NCBI RefSeq assembly: GCF_002288635.1
Contig: NZ_NRSW01000001.1
Span: forward strand, 305,086-369,085
Length of the DNA: 64,000 bases
From: Mucilaginibacter sp. MD40
Lineage (GTDB): Bacteria > Bacteroidota > Bacteroidia > Sphingobacteriales > Sphingobacteriaceae
Reading direction: 5' to 3'
This document shows, one piece after another, positions 18,136 through 27,241 of this stretch; the stretch's first letter is position 1; the number at the start of each line of letters is the position of its first letter. The notes beneath the pieces are model-generated. The model was given only the letters and a program-made list of their open reading frames with translations. It was not told the origin of the DNA and did not search any database. A program made the position numbers and the translations under genes.

Positions 18136-18702
18136 ATGATGATAGAAGTGGGCAGCGTGCTGGTGAACGAGGAGGTGGTATCTAATAACTTTGTTTGTAA
18201 TTTAACTAAGTGCAAGGGCGCATGTTGCCTCGAAGGTGATTCGGGCGCGCCGCTTAACCATGATGAGTTGCATATCTTAAAAGATATTTACCCCAAGGTA
18301 AAACCCTACATGACGGCCAAAGGCATTGCTACTGTAGAACAGACCGGCACTCACGTTACCGATTTTGAGGGCGATTATACCACCCCCTGTGTTGATACCA
18401 ATAAAGAATGTGCCTACGTTACCTGGGAAAATGGCATTACCAAATGCGCTATCGAAAAAGCTTATGAGGCGGGCGATATCAGCTGGCAAAAACCCATATC
18501 ATGCCATCTGTACCCTATACGCATCACCGCGTACCCGGAGTTTGATGTACTTAATTACGACCGTTGGAGCATATGCAGCCCGGCATGTGCTTTTGGAGAT
18601 GAATTAAAAGTTAGGGTGCATGAATTCTTAAAAGGCCCGCTTACCCGTAAATATGGCGAGGAGTGGTACCGCGAATTGGAAGATGCCGTAGCGCAACTGT
18701 AA
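18136..18702 (+). CDS. DUF3109-family cysteine-rich protein
   Basis: 188 residues with clustered cysteines in the pattern CNLTKCKGACC near residue 21, CVDTNKEC near 85, a Cys in TKCAIE, ISCHLYP and SICSPACAFG near 150. The pattern matches DUF3109/YkgJ-like proteins, thought to bind zinc or an iron-sulfur cluster. The protein is cytoplasmic with no signal peptide. Two ATGs in a row (18136 and 18139) are both usable. Function unknown. Confidence 0.75.
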   Translation: MMIEVGSVLVNEEVVSNNFVCNLTKCKGACCLEGDSGAPLNHDELHILKDIYPKVKPYMTAKGIATVEQTGTHVTDFEGDYTTPCVDTNKECAYVTWENGITKCAIEKAYEAGDISWQKPISCHLYPIRITAYPEFDVLNYDRWSICSPACAFGDELKVRVHEFLKGPLTRKYGEEWYRELEDAVAQL

Positions 18703-18778
18703 TACCGCTTAGCATACCGCAACCGATACAAGCTTTTACAATTAATTTAGATAATATTGCAGTTTATATTATTTATTA

Positions 18779-19915
18779 ATGAAAAAGGCTTTAATTACGG
18801 GTATCACCGGGCAGGATGGTGCATATTTAGCTGAATTTTTACTTAAAAAAGGTTATGAGGTACACGGCATTAAACGCAGGGCTTCCTCGTTTAATACCGA
18901 CAGAATAGACCATTTATACCACGATCCGCATGAAAGCGGCACGAGGTTATTTCTGCATTACGGCGACCTTACCGACTCTATGAACCTCACCAGGCTCATA
19001 CAGGAGATACAGCCCGACGAAATATATAACCTGGGCGCACAAAGCCACGTAAAGGTCAGCTTCGATTCGCCGGAGTATACGGCCAATGCCGATGGTATTG
19101 GCGTGCTGCGCATACTGGAAGCCATACGTTTATTAGGGCTTACACAAAAAACACGCCTGTATCAGGCTTCCACATCAGAACTATACGGCTTGGTACAACA
19201 TGTTCCGCAAAGCGAGAGCACGCCTTTCTATCCGCGTTCGCCATACGCGGTGGCCAAGTTATACGGCTACTGGATAATTGTAAACTACCGCGAAGCCTAT
19301 AACATGTATGCCTGCAACGGCATCTTGTTTAACCATGAAAGCCCTATTCGAGGCGAAACTTTCGTTACCCGTAAAATCACACGCGCCGTAGCTAAAATAG
19401 CGCTTGGTTTGCAGGATTGCCTGTACATGGGCAACCTGAGCGCCCAACGCGACTGGGGCCATGCCAAAGACTATATTGTGGCTATGTGGCTCATGCTGCA
19501 GCAGGATAAGCCACAGGATTACGTAATTGCTACCGGTGTAACCACCACCGTGCGCGACTTTATACGCATGGCCTTTGCTGAGCTGGGTATAGAAATAGAA
19601 TTTAGCGGCAAAGATGAGGCAGAAAAAGGCGTGATCATTGACATTGACGCTGAAAAAGCCGCATCATTCGGGTTAAATACCGATGCCTTAAAATTCGGGC
19701 AAACCATTGTAAGGGTCGATCCGAAATACTTCCGCCCTACGGAGGTTGACCTGCTTATAGGCGACCCATCAAAAGCAAAAAAACAGCTGGGCTGGGAGCC
19801 TGCTTATGACCTGCACGCGTTAATAACAGACATGGTACATGCAGATCTGCATGCAGCAAAAAAAGACGAGTACATCAAAAAAGGCGGATTTAAAACATTA
19901 AACTACTTTGAGTAG
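18779..19915 (+). CDS. gmd: GDP-mannose 4,6-dehydratase
   Basis: 378 residues, an extended short-chain dehydrogenase. The NADP-binding loop [14 protein letters not shown] is at residues 8-21; the catalytic set is seen in STSELYG near 131 and [12 protein letters not shown] near 155 (Thr/Ser, Glu, Tyr-x3-Lys). It converts GDP-D-mannose to GDP-4-keto-6-deoxymannose, the precursor of GDP-fucose, GDP-rhamnose or GDP-perosamine for surface glycans. The usual partner fcl is not adjacent; the neighbour is a capsule-assembly-like barrel. Confidence 0.96.
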   Translation: MKKALITGITGQDGAYLAEFLLKKGYEVHGIKRRASSFNTDRIDHLYHDPHESGTRLFLHYGDLTDSMNLTRLIQEIQPDEIYNLGAQSHVKVSFDSPEYTANADGIGVLRILEAIRLLGLTQKTRLYQASTSELYGLVQHVPQSESTPFYPRSPYAVAKLYGYWIIVNYREAYNMYACNGILFNHESPIRGETFVTRKITRAVAKIALGLQDCLYMGNLSAQRDWGHAKDYIVAMWLMLQQDKPQDYVIATGVTTTVRDFIRMAFAELGIEIEFSGKDEAEKGVIIDIDAEKAASFGLNTDALKFGQTIVRVDPKYFRPTEVDLLIGDPSKAKKQLGWEPAYDLHALITDMVHADLHAAKKDEYIKKGGFKTLNYFE

Positions 19916-19935
19916 TTTAACCATCTACTTTATAT

Positions 19936-21549
19936 ATGAAGAAAATATTTATCAGCATCAGCTTGTTATTGGCTGTTACAGGTGTTGCCCGCTCACAGGC
20001 AATATATCAGCCATATTCTTACCAGTTATACCAAAAGTTTGATGCTGAAAATTACTCCACCAAAACCCGCTTACATACGGCGCTGAAACCTTCTTTAATA
20101 GGCGATTCGGTGTTGATGCGCAGTTACGATTCCATCATGAACTACGGGCGCTATAATGGTGATAACGCTTTATATAATAAGCTTTTTAACGAGCACCAGG
20201 TTGACGTAAAAGGTAATAACTCCACCTTTTACGCTGATCTTTTACCCGATTTTAACATAGGCCGCGATTTTTCTAAAAAACAAAATACTTGGTTAAGCTC
20301 ACTCGGTTTACAGGTTGGTGGTACCATAGGCAACAAGTTCTATTATAATGTTACGGGTTACCTCAACCGCTCGGTAGTACCGGCTTACATTTCTACCTAC
20401 ATACGACAGGTAGGTGTTGTACCGGGTATGGCATACGCGGGTACTTACAACAGCAACCCCAATGCCTATGCCTGGGATTATATTATGGCCATAGCCTCGT
20501 ATACGCCAAATAAGTATATTAATATCACCGCCGGGCGCGATAAAAACTTTATCGGCGATGGTTATCGGTCGCTCCTACTGTCAGATTACGCTTCACCTTA
20601 CCCTTTCTTCAAGCTTACGGCTAACCTGGGTAACGTAAGGTACATGGCTATGTGGGCTTACTTTAATGACCCTGCCAACACCAGCCAGCTACGTACCGAT
20701 CAGCACAAATGGGGTGTTTTTCATTACCTGGACTGGAACGTAAGCAACCGCCTGTCATTAGGATTTTATGATTCTGTGATATGGGGCAACGTAGATGATA
20801 AAGGCCATGTACGCGGTTTTGATTTCAACTACATCAATCCGGTTATATTTCTGCGGCCTATTGAAGCGGCCAGCGGCTCACCGGATAACGCGCTTATTGG
20901 CATTACTACCAAGTATAAAATTACCGATGGCATAACCGCCTACGGGCAATTCTCATTGGATGAGTTTACCGCAAAAGAGTTTTTCGGCAACTCCGGGTAC
21001 CTCAATAATAAATTTGGGTACCAGGTAGGTTTCAGAGGCCCTAACCTATTTGGCGTTAAAAACCTCAATTATCTGGTGGAAACCAACACCGTAAGGCCAT
21101 ACACTTATTCTGAGCGTTACAGTATTCTCAATTATTCTGAAAACAGCGAAGCTTTGGCACATCCCTGGGGTGCTAATTTCCGCGAAGTGGTAGGGTTGCT
21201 GAGTTACTCCATAAACCGTTTCGACTTGATGGGCGAAATTGACTACGGCCACTACGGACTGGATGCCAACGGGATAAATTACGGCAAGGATATTTTCAAG
21301 AACTACACCGAAGCCCCTAAGCTTTATGGCAACAACATAGCACAGGGCGTGGCAACCAATATGGTATACCTGCAAGGGAAGGTAGCCTATCTGATCAACC
21401 CTAAGTACAACTTGAGGCTTGAGCTTGGCGGTATTTACCGTACAGAAAAGAACACCGCGTTTAATGATAAAACGGCCATGGTCACATTTGGCATACGCAG
21501 TTCGTTCCGCAACATTTATACGGATCTGGCCAGCTATAAAACACACTAA
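19936..21549 (+). CDS. Wzi-like capsule assembly / RemB-like outer membrane protein
   Basis: 537 residues with a signal peptide (cleavage near ARSQA). Long stretches of amphipathic beta strands with NITAGRDKNFIGDGYRSLLL near 195 and a C-terminal strand FRNIYTDLASYKTH indicate a beta-barrel of the capsule assembly Wzi family; Flavobacterium relatives are named RemB. Wzi-type barrels anchor exopolysaccharide at the surface. Placement 20 bp after gmd, a glycan-precursor gene, supports a role in surface polysaccharide. It ends at a strong bidirectional terminator. Confidence 0.7.
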   Translation: MKKIFISISLLLAVTGVARSQAIYQPYSYQLYQKFDAENYSTKTRLHTALKPSLIGDSVLMRSYDSIMNYGRYNGDNALYNKLFNEHQVDVKGNNSTFYADLLPDFNIGRDFSKKQNTWLSSLGLQVGGTIGNKFYYNVTGYLNRSVVPAYISTYIRQVGVVPGMAYAGTYNSNPNAYAWDYIMAIASYTPNKYINITAGRDKNFIGDGYRSLLLSDYASPYPFFKLTANLGNVRYMAMWAYFNDPANTSQLRTDQHKWGVFHYLDWNVSNRLSLGFYDSVIWGNVDDKGHVRGFDFNYINPVIFLRPIEAASGSPDNALIGITTKYKITDGITAYGQFSLDEFTAKEFFGNSGYLNNKFGYQVGFRGPNLFGVKNLNYLVETNTVRPYTYSERYSILNYSENSEALAHPWGANFREVVGLLSYSINRFDLMGEIDYGHYGLDANGINYGKDIFKNYTEAPKLYGNNIAQGVATNMVYLQGKVAYLINPKYNLRLELGGIYRTEKNTAFNDKTAMVTFGIRSSFRNIYTDLASYKTH

Positions 21550-21563
21550 ACCAATTTGGTTAC

Positions 21564-21601
21564 ATAACAACAAAGGCAGCGTTAGCTGACTTTGTTGTTA
21601 T
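21564..21601. terminator. Bidirectional terminator between convergent genes
   Basis: ATAACAACAAAG (21564-21575) pairs perfectly with CTTTGTTGTTAT (21590-21601), and the loop adds a CAGC/GCTG pairing. It lies between the Wzi-like gene (plus) and the PH-like gene (minus). Confidence 0.7.
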
Positions 21602-21623
21602 GATGGTACGAGATCATTTGTGC

Positions 21624-22109
21624 TCAATCCGCTTTCATTTCATTTTTGATGGCCCTCAGGAACTCATTAGCATGTTGCGAGCCAATAATATAAACCAGTC
21701 CATCACGATCTGTCAAGTGGATGGCATCGTTACCTGCTGCGTAAAAGCGTATAGTGCCCTTAGTATGCAGGTTGTATACCGGGTTATTGAACAGGTAGCG
21801 GCTGTAAGTACCCTTTTCAACCTTAACAATACTGTGCAGATCTATCTTTACACGGCGGGTACTCCATAACCCATCAAGTAAAATGCTCTTGTTGATCACT
21901 TTGGTACTAAAGTGCAACAGAAAGCCCATGATAATGGATATAATGATGATAACGAAACCTACTATAGCCAGCAGGTCGCCATTGCGTTCGCGCTCATCGG
22001 TAAAAAAGTAAGCGGCAAAACAAAACAGGGCCAGCACCAGGCGGATGGTGATGGGTATCCACTCGCGGCCAAGGTATTGCTTTTCAATAAAAACGGCTTT
22101 TTCGCTCAT
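21624..22109 (-). CDS. Two-TM membrane protein with PH-like domain
   Basis: 161 residues. Two hydrophobic segments (near 20-37 and 46-66) are followed by a soluble domain of about 90 residues whose strand pattern (VKIDLHSIVKVEKGTYSRYL, TIRFYAAGNDAIHL, GLVYIIGSQHANEFLRAI) resembles bacterial PH domains. Its ATG overlaps the tilS stop by four bases (ATGA), so it is translated together with tilS. No function known; the family call is structural guesswork. Confidence 0.5.
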   Translation of the reverse strand: MSEKAVFIEKQYLGREWIPITIRLVLALFCFAAYFFTDERERNGDLLAIVGFVIIIISIIMGFLLHFSTKVINKSILLDGLWSTRRVKIDLHSIVKVEKGTYSRYLFNNPVYNLHTKGTIRFYAAGNDAIHLTDRDGLVYIIGSQHANEFLRAIKNEMKAD

Positions 22110-23440
22110 ATTTTGTACAGCTCGAATATAGTAACTTTTTTAGTGGTATTGCTCACCTTATAATCATCATGCAGCCGGTAGCCTCCGATCCACACGATGT
22201 CGCCATTGCCATTTATTAGTAAGGGTATATGGTTCTTTGCATGCAAGGGCACTTTCTGATGAATAAAAAAATCGCTGAGCTTTTGCCGGGTACGCATCCC
22301 CAGCGGCTTAAAGCTATCGCCCTGCTGCCAGCCGCGAACCGTTAACGGATATACCAGTTTATCCGCGTCTACAGAAACAGCCATGGGGTTATCTTTAATG
22401 ATCAGCGGACTGTCGTCATGTAAAATATGCATCCGGTAATCCATCCCATCGACGCTCTTGTCTTTTTGGTTTATGCTTACCGCTTCCTGCGGTTTGTGGC
22501 TCAGTGGGGTAATGATCAACTCCTCCCTGTCAACCACCAGCAAATAGCCCGGGCTCTTAAAGCTGCGCCCCGCGTGTTTGTTCAGGGCCGGTATCAGGTC
22601 GTCAACAATGCTTTCTGTAAAGCCGTAAGGCTGCAAAAGCTTATACAGTAATAATCTTTTAGGCACAAGCGAATTAACGCGTTCAATATTTATCCGTAGC
22701 TCATCTCCCTGTACGCTAAGCAACTCCTCTGTAATTTGCTTAACATGCATATCAAGCAGCAGTTCCATATCCCTGAAATTGCGCAGGTTGTTCTCAAAGG
22801 TAGCTTCCAGGTTGGGGTTAAGCTCTTTTAGAACAGGTACCACCAGGTGCCGAAGTTTATTGCGGGCATATTTAACCGATGCATTGGAAGCATCCTCCAC
22901 ATAAGTTAACCCTTCGGTAGTAATGATACTTTGTATCTCGTCGCGGCTTAAAAAGAGCATCGGCCGTGTTAAATTACCATTCTTGGGTAAAATGCCATGC
23001 ATGCCCGCTATACCTGTACCCCGTGTAAGGTTTAACAATATAGTTTCAATCGTATCGTTTTGATGATGAGCAAGCGCGATGGTATCAAAACCATGCTGGC
23101 TACTCAGTTGTTGGAACCATTGGTAACGCAGGTCGCGGGCAGCCATTTGTACAGATAGCTTATTTTCGTCGGCATACTGCTTTGTTGCAAACCGGGTAGC
23201 ATAATAATTAACGCCGAGCGTTTTGGACAGTTCGCGGGTAAATAGCTCATCGGCATCGGCATCTGCTCCCCTCATGGTAAAATTGCAGTGCGCTATGGCA
23301 AAGTTATAACCTGCCGCTTTGAGCAGGTGTGCCATCAGCACCGAGTCCATGCCGCCGCTTACCGCTGCCAGTATTTTGCAAGCAGGTGTAAATAACCTAT
23401 TTTGTTCAATAAATTCAACAAAGCGTTTAACTGGCAGCAT
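22106..23440 (-). CDS. tilS: tRNA(Ile)-lysidine synthetase
   Basis: 444 residues. The PP-loop SGGMDS sits at residues 28-33 and starts the N-type ATP pyrophosphatase domain; ALAHHQNDTIETILLN near 125 and the C-terminal substrate-binding domain (GMRTRQKLSDFFIHQKVP near 395) are present. TilS converts C34 of tRNA-Ile(CAU) to lysidine so that AUA is read as isoleucine, an essential step. Its promoter abuts the ATG (-7 box four bases upstream) and it is divergent from the OstA gene. Confidence 0.95.
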   Translation of the reverse strand: MLPVKRFVEFIEQNRLFTPACKILAAVSGGMDSVLMAHLLKAAGYNFAIAHCNFTMRGADADADELFTRELSKTLGVNYYATRFATKQYADENKLSVQMAARDLRYQWFQQLSSQHGFDTIALAHHQNDTIETILLNLTRGTGIAGMHGILPKNGNLTRPMLFLSRDEIQSIITTEGLTYVEDASNASVKYARNKLRHLVVPVLKELNPNLEATFENNLRNFRDMELLLDMHVKQITEELLSVQGDELRINIERVNSLVPKRLLLYKLLQPYGFTESIVDDLIPALNKHAGRSFKSPGYLLVVDREELIITPLSHKPQEAVSINQKDKSVDGMDYRMHILHDDSPLIIKDNPMAVSVDADKLVYPLTVRGWQQGDSFKPLGMRTRQKLSDFFIHQKVPLHAKNHIPLLINGNGDIVWIGGYRLHDDYKVSNTTKKVTIFELYKI

Positions 23441-23444
23441 AGGC

Positions 23445-23474
23445 CAAAATTATTAATTTAATAAGCCCGGCAAA
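23445..23474 (-). promoter_or_regulatory. Promoter of tilS (TTTG-N18-TAATTTTG)
   Basis: On the minus strand TTTG (23474-23471) and TAATTTTG (23452-23445) are separated by 18 bases, a full Bacteroidota promoter. Only four bases (GCCT) lie between the -7 box and the ATG, so the transcript is probably leaderless. Confidence 0.7.
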
Positions 23475-23478
23475 AAAC

Positions 23479-23486
23479 TAATTTTG
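23479..23486 (+). promoter_or_regulatory. -7 promoter element of the OstA-like gene
   Basis: TAATTTTG is followed by CATC and then the GTG start at 23491. It lies in the same 50-bp divergent gap as the tilS promoter, so the two promoters overlap back to back. No clear -33 box was found. Confidence 0.5.
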
Positions 23487-23490
23487 CATC

Positions 23491-25887
23491 GTGATAAAAT
23501 ACATCCTTTCTACACTTCTCTTACTGGCAACTTTAACTGTTTCAGCGCAGAAAAGATCTGTTGTGAAGTTAATTTCTTCTAAGAACAGCCGCCTGGTCAC
23601 CATCAATGGCAAGGATGTAATTAAGGTGTATGATGGTGTTTTTACGCAGGACTATTCCACCATGCGGTCTGACAGCGGATACTTTTACGCCGACCAAAAC
23701 GCTTTTGATGCCTTTGGCAATGTACATATCACCCAGGGCGATACGCTCAACATCTATTCTGATAAACTCAATTATAACGGGAATACCAAGATTGCCATAC
23801 TGACTGATAATGTAAAACTGATTGACCGCGACGCTACACTTACTACTAATTACCTTACCTACAATACCGCTACACGGGTAGGTACCTACACCGGCGGTGG
23901 TAAGCTGGTAAATAAGGATAATACACTTACCAGCAAGAACGGATATTACTTTGCCTACTCCCGCGACTCATACTTCAGGTACAACGTAAATTTGCTTACA
24001 GCCGACGCGCTGATAAAAACCGACACTTTGCGATATAACACCGGTAGCCGCATAGCATTTTTTTATGGCCCTACCAATATTTACGATACAAAGGGCAAGA
24101 AAGACACACTATATACCGAGAACGGGCTTTACAATACCATCACAGAACAGGCCTTTTTCGGTAAGAAGAACCTGTACAAACAAGGCACCAAAACCTTAAC
24201 CGGCGATAGTTTATTTTACGACAGACTAAAGGGCTACGGCCGTGCCGTAAAACGGGTAACATTTAAGGACCGTGAACAAAATATTACCCTAAAGGGCCAG
24301 CTGGCTACGTATTACCGGGCTACAGAGCGCACCGTTGTAACGCAAGACCCATATGTAATTTTAGTTACCGAAGAAAAAGACACCACTAAAACCGATAGTG
24401 TTAAGGCCAAAATAAACACAAAGATCGCCTCGAAAACTGTTAAAAAAGCCGATCCCTTAGCGGTGAAAACACCACCTGGCACTATGCCGGTAAAAAGCCT
24501 TTCTACATCAGCTGCAGACACAACCAAAGCAAGCCTGGTTAAGCCCACACCACAAAAAGTAAAGCGCGACTCCATTTATATATCAGCCGATTCGCTGGAA
24601 ACGCAAATGGTTACGTTTAAAGATTATAAACAAATGCAGCTGAAACCTGTGCGTGATACCAGCGCCAAGGCAAAAGGTGCAAAGGTGGCCGGCCGTAAGG
24701 CTGTTTTAGAATTTAATCCGCCATGGCAGGTTACAGATACTGCAAGGGTGCGCTATACCGGTTACTTCGCTGAAATGCTGAGGCAAAAGGCTGAAAAGGC
24801 CAGCAAGTTAACATCCGGAGCGAAAAAACCGTCTGCCAATACTGCTCGCCCCGGAGTAGGAGGTAATCCAAAGGGAGATGGCGCGGCAGCAGTTGACGAT
24901 ACTGACGACCTGAACAAAGACCCGATATTTTATACACCTCCGCTCAATCTTAAAGATACGGCACGCATCAGGATTGTGAAAGCCTACCATGGCGCTAAAC
25001 TGTTTAAATCGGATCTGCAGGCTAAAGCCGATTCCATGTTTTACAGCTACGCTGATTCAACCCTGCGTTGTTATGTTAACCCGATGATATGGGCGCAGGG
25101 TTCGCAGTTATCGGGCGATACGATCACCATTCAGATGAAGAATAAGAAACTGGATAACTTAACCATGTATCCTTCATCATTTATCGTGAATATTGAGAAT
25201 AACGACTCCACGCATTTTAACCAGATAGCGGGCAAACGCATGAAAGGCTATTTTGTAAAGGATAAGCTTGACCGGATGTTTGTTGTGGGCAATGCCGAAA
25301 GTATTTACTTTAGCCGCGACAGTTTGAAAAATGTAGATGGTATGCAGCGCTCTATCAGCAGCCGTATGAAAGTACATTTTAAAGAGAACAAGGCCTCTAC
25401 CATTGTTTTCCTGACCAAGCCCGAACACCGTTACGGCCCGCTTGCAAAGTTTACCGAAGAAGATAAGATACTCAAGGGCTTTATATGGAAGCCGAAGGAC
25501 AGGCCTGCTTCAAAGGAAGCTATCCTGCCATCATATAACCGCAAAATAGCGGCCCGTGAGGCTAAATCAGCGCCGGCGAAACCGGCAGGTACCAAACCCG
25601 GCGCGCCGGGAGCAGCAGGAGGGCGTACGTTAGATTCGCTCCGCAACAAACCGCCATTGAACACCCCAGCGGGGCAACCTAAAAAGGAATCAACAGCGCA
25701 ACCAAAAGCAACAGGCGGAAATACTAATAACCGGGATAGTGTAGCGGTAAGAGTGCCTGCCGCTGTGAATACCGATAGCACAGATAATACACCTGCACCT
25801 ATCAAGAACCGTCAGCAGCAGGGAACACCCGCACCATTGATGCCTAAAAACGTAAAACGCGATACCGTAGTAACCAAACAGCTTTAA
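23491..25887 (+). CDS. OstA/LptA-like LPS transport protein, long form
   Basis: 798 residues with a GTG start and a signal peptide (cleavage near TVSAQ). Residues 30-280 form OstA/LptA beta-jellyroll repeats (SDSGYFYADQNAFDAFGNVH, LTDNVKLIDRDATLTTNYLT); a second OstA-like stretch lies near 490-660 (FKSDLQAKADSMFYSYADST). Between and after them are Lys/Pro/Ala-rich low-complexity linkers, the last 130 residues being probably disordered. In Bacteroidota such proteins carry the periplasmic LPS bridge function of LptA. lptC is 9 kb upstream. Confidence 0.75.
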   Translation: MIKYILSTLLLLATLTVSAQKRSVVKLISSKNSRLVTINGKDVIKVYDGVFTQDYSTMRSDSGYFYADQNAFDAFGNVHITQGDTLNIYSDKLNYNGNTKIAILTDNVKLIDRDATLTTNYLTYNTATRVGTYTGGGKLVNKDNTLTSKNGYYFAYSRDSYFRYNVNLLTADALIKTDTLRYNTGSRIAFFYGPTNIYDTKGKKDTLYTENGLYNTITEQAFFGKKNLYKQGTKTLTGDSLFYDRLKGYGRAVKRVTFKDREQNITLKGQLATYYRATERTVVTQDPYVILVTEEKDTTKTDSVKAKINTKIASKTVKKADPLAVKTPPGTMPVKSLSTSAADTTKASLVKPTPQKVKRDSIYISADSLETQMVTFKDYKQMQLKPVRDTSAKAKGAKVAGRKAVLEFNPPWQVTDTARVRYTGYFAEMLRQKAEKASKLTSGAKKPSANTARPGVGGNPKGDGAAAVDDTDDLNKDPIFYTPPLNLKDTARIRIVKAYHGAKLFKSDLQAKADSMFYSYADSTLRCYVNPMIWAQGSQLSGDTITIQMKNKKLDNLTMYPSSFIVNIENNDSTHFNQIAGKRMKGYFVKDKLDRMFVVGNAESIYFSRDSLKNVDGMQRSISSRMKVHFKENKASTIVFLTKPEHRYGPLAKFTEEDKILKGFIWKPKDRPASKEAILPSYNRKIAAREAKSAPAKPAGTKPGAPGAAGGRTLDSLRNKPPLNTPAGQPKKESTAQPKATGGNTNNRDSVAVRVPAAVNTDSTDNTPAPIKNRQQQGTPAPLMPKNVKRDTVVTKQL

Positions 25888-25891
25888 CCGG

Positions 25892-26473
25892 CTAAGCCTG
25901 GCTATTGAGAAAAGCTACCAGTTGTTCAACAGCCTTTCCGCGATGACTGATAGCATTTTTTTCGGCCATGCTCATTTCGGCGAAAGTAACATCATATCCG
26001 TCAGGCTGAAAGATCGGGTCGTATCCAAAACCTCCCGTGCCGCTGCGCTCCTGCCTGATGGTTCCTTCAACCACTCCTTCAAAAAAGTGTTCGGTACCGC
26101 TCCATATCAGTGATATCACGGTACGGAAACGTGCCCTGCGATCAGCTTCGCCATACATACGTTGCAATACCTTGTTCATGTTGGCATCATGGTCGCCATG
26201 TTGGCCGGCATACCGTGCGGAATAAACTCCCGGTTCATTGTTTAATGCTACTATCTCCAATCCGCTATCATCACCAAAGCAATTCAGGTTATATTTCTCA
26301 TAGATATACCTGCTTTTAAGCGACGCGTTGGCATTAAATGTATCGCCAGTTTCGGCTATTTCATCGTTACAGCCAATATCGTCCAGGCTGAGTAGCTTTA
26401 TGCTATTACTCACCTTAGCGGCTACTTCTTCCAGTTTATGCCGGTTATTAGTGGCAAATACTAACTTATGCAT
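25892..26473 (-). CDS. rdgB: XTP/dITP pyrophosphatase (RdgB/HAM1)
   Basis: 193 residues. It hydrolyses ITP, dITP and XTP to monophosphates and pyrophosphate, keeping deaminated purines out of DNA. Family motifs: FATNNRHKLEEV at the N-terminus, FGDDSGLEI near residue 65, GVYSARYAG near 77, GFGYDPIF near 148 and SHRGKAVEQL near 178. It starts one base after the stop of the upstream minus-strand gene, so both form an operon. Confidence 0.95.
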   Translation of the reverse strand: MHKLVFATNNRHKLEEVAAKVSNSIKLLSLDDIGCNDEIAETGDTFNANASLKSRYIYEKYNLNCFGDDSGLEIVALNNEPGVYSARYAGQHGDHDANMNKVLQRMYGEADRRARFRTVISLIWSGTEHFFEGVVEGTIRQERSGTGGFGYDPIFQPDGYDVTFAEMSMAEKNAISHRGKAVEQLVAFLNSQA

Positions 26474-26474
26474 A

Positions 26475-27086
26475 TTAAAGTGTTTTCATTTGTTCCCAAA
26501 AGGCCTTTTTATTCTCGTTGCTGCTCATCATATCGGCAAAGCTGAAACTGTACAATACATGTATCTTTTTCCCCTGTACGGCTTTATTGATTGGCAAATT
26601 TCCTATACCTGTAGGCAAAGCATTATTACCCATTATGACCAGTCGCGTTGGGTTAAAGTAAGCGGTTAGCGCGCTTAGCTGTACCGGTCCTGTCGTGTTT
26701 ACATTCAGCAATGCCACATCTTCCTTGCTAAGCCCTTTACGGCTAAGTATGCTTTCCAGCGCAACACGGTGTTCGTCGGGTATATGTTCAACTCCGCCGT
26801 AGTTCACCAGTATCAGGAATTGCTTTTTATTTTCACCCCAATAATTAAAAGGCGGTTTTGTCGTTTCCTGTACAGGCTGAGCAATAACAACTGGCGCAGA
26901 GCTTTTAGTTTCATCCAGTGGCCTGGCTTCAGGTTGAATGGGTTCTGATACGACGGTAATAACTTCGTTTACCTGATCATCAGTAGGTACAATAGGGCTT
27001 GAAGCGGCTGAAAGCTGATCTTCGGGCAGCAGGTAAAGTTCCTCCTGCATAATAAATTGATAAGCCTGCGGATGTTCAACTTTCAT
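26475..27086 (-). CDS. Unknown protein, possibly DNA polymerase III psi-like
   Basis: 203 residues. The N-terminal 85 are Pro/Glu/Val-rich and probably disordered; the C-terminal 115 (from KKQFLILVNYGG) look like a compact alpha/beta domain with an ending KKAFWEQMKTL that recalls the last helix of HolD (psi subunit). This is a weak, by-eye resemblance. It is co-transcribed with rdgB, a DNA-precursor sanitising gene, which would fit a replication role. No catalytic motif seen. Confidence 0.35.
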   Translation of the reverse strand: MKVEHPQAYQFIMQEELYLLPEDQLSAASSPIVPTDDQVNEVITVVSEPIQPEARPLDETKSSAPVVIAQPVQETTKPPFNYWGENKKQFLILVNYGGVEHIPDEHRVALESILSRKGLSKEDVALLNVNTTGPVQLSALTAYFNPTRLVIMGNNALPTGIGNLPINKAVQGKKIHVLYSFSFADMMSSNENKKAFWEQMKTL

Positions 27087-27105
27087 ACATTTAACAAATT
27101 TTAAC

Positions 27106-27113
27106 CAAAAATA
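27106..27113 (-). promoter_or_regulatory. -7 promoter element of the unknown gene and rdgB
   Basis: TATTTTTG on the minus strand matches TAnnTTTG, 19 bases before the ATG at 27086. A start near 27099 leaves a leader of about 13 nt. The -33 box is not evident. Confidence 0.4.
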
Positions 27114-27241
27114 CCTATTCCGACTGAAGCTTTATCAGCATATTCGCACAACGGCTTAATTATACGTCATATTTGATAAATTTTATCGAAATTTGCTTAC
27201 TTAACGGATTGAATATCCGCCGTATTACTTTTAAATATTCC

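Noticed and set aside
27173..27241. 23-residue extension of SurA
   Set aside because: It would bury the signal peptide; the ATG at 27242 is correct.
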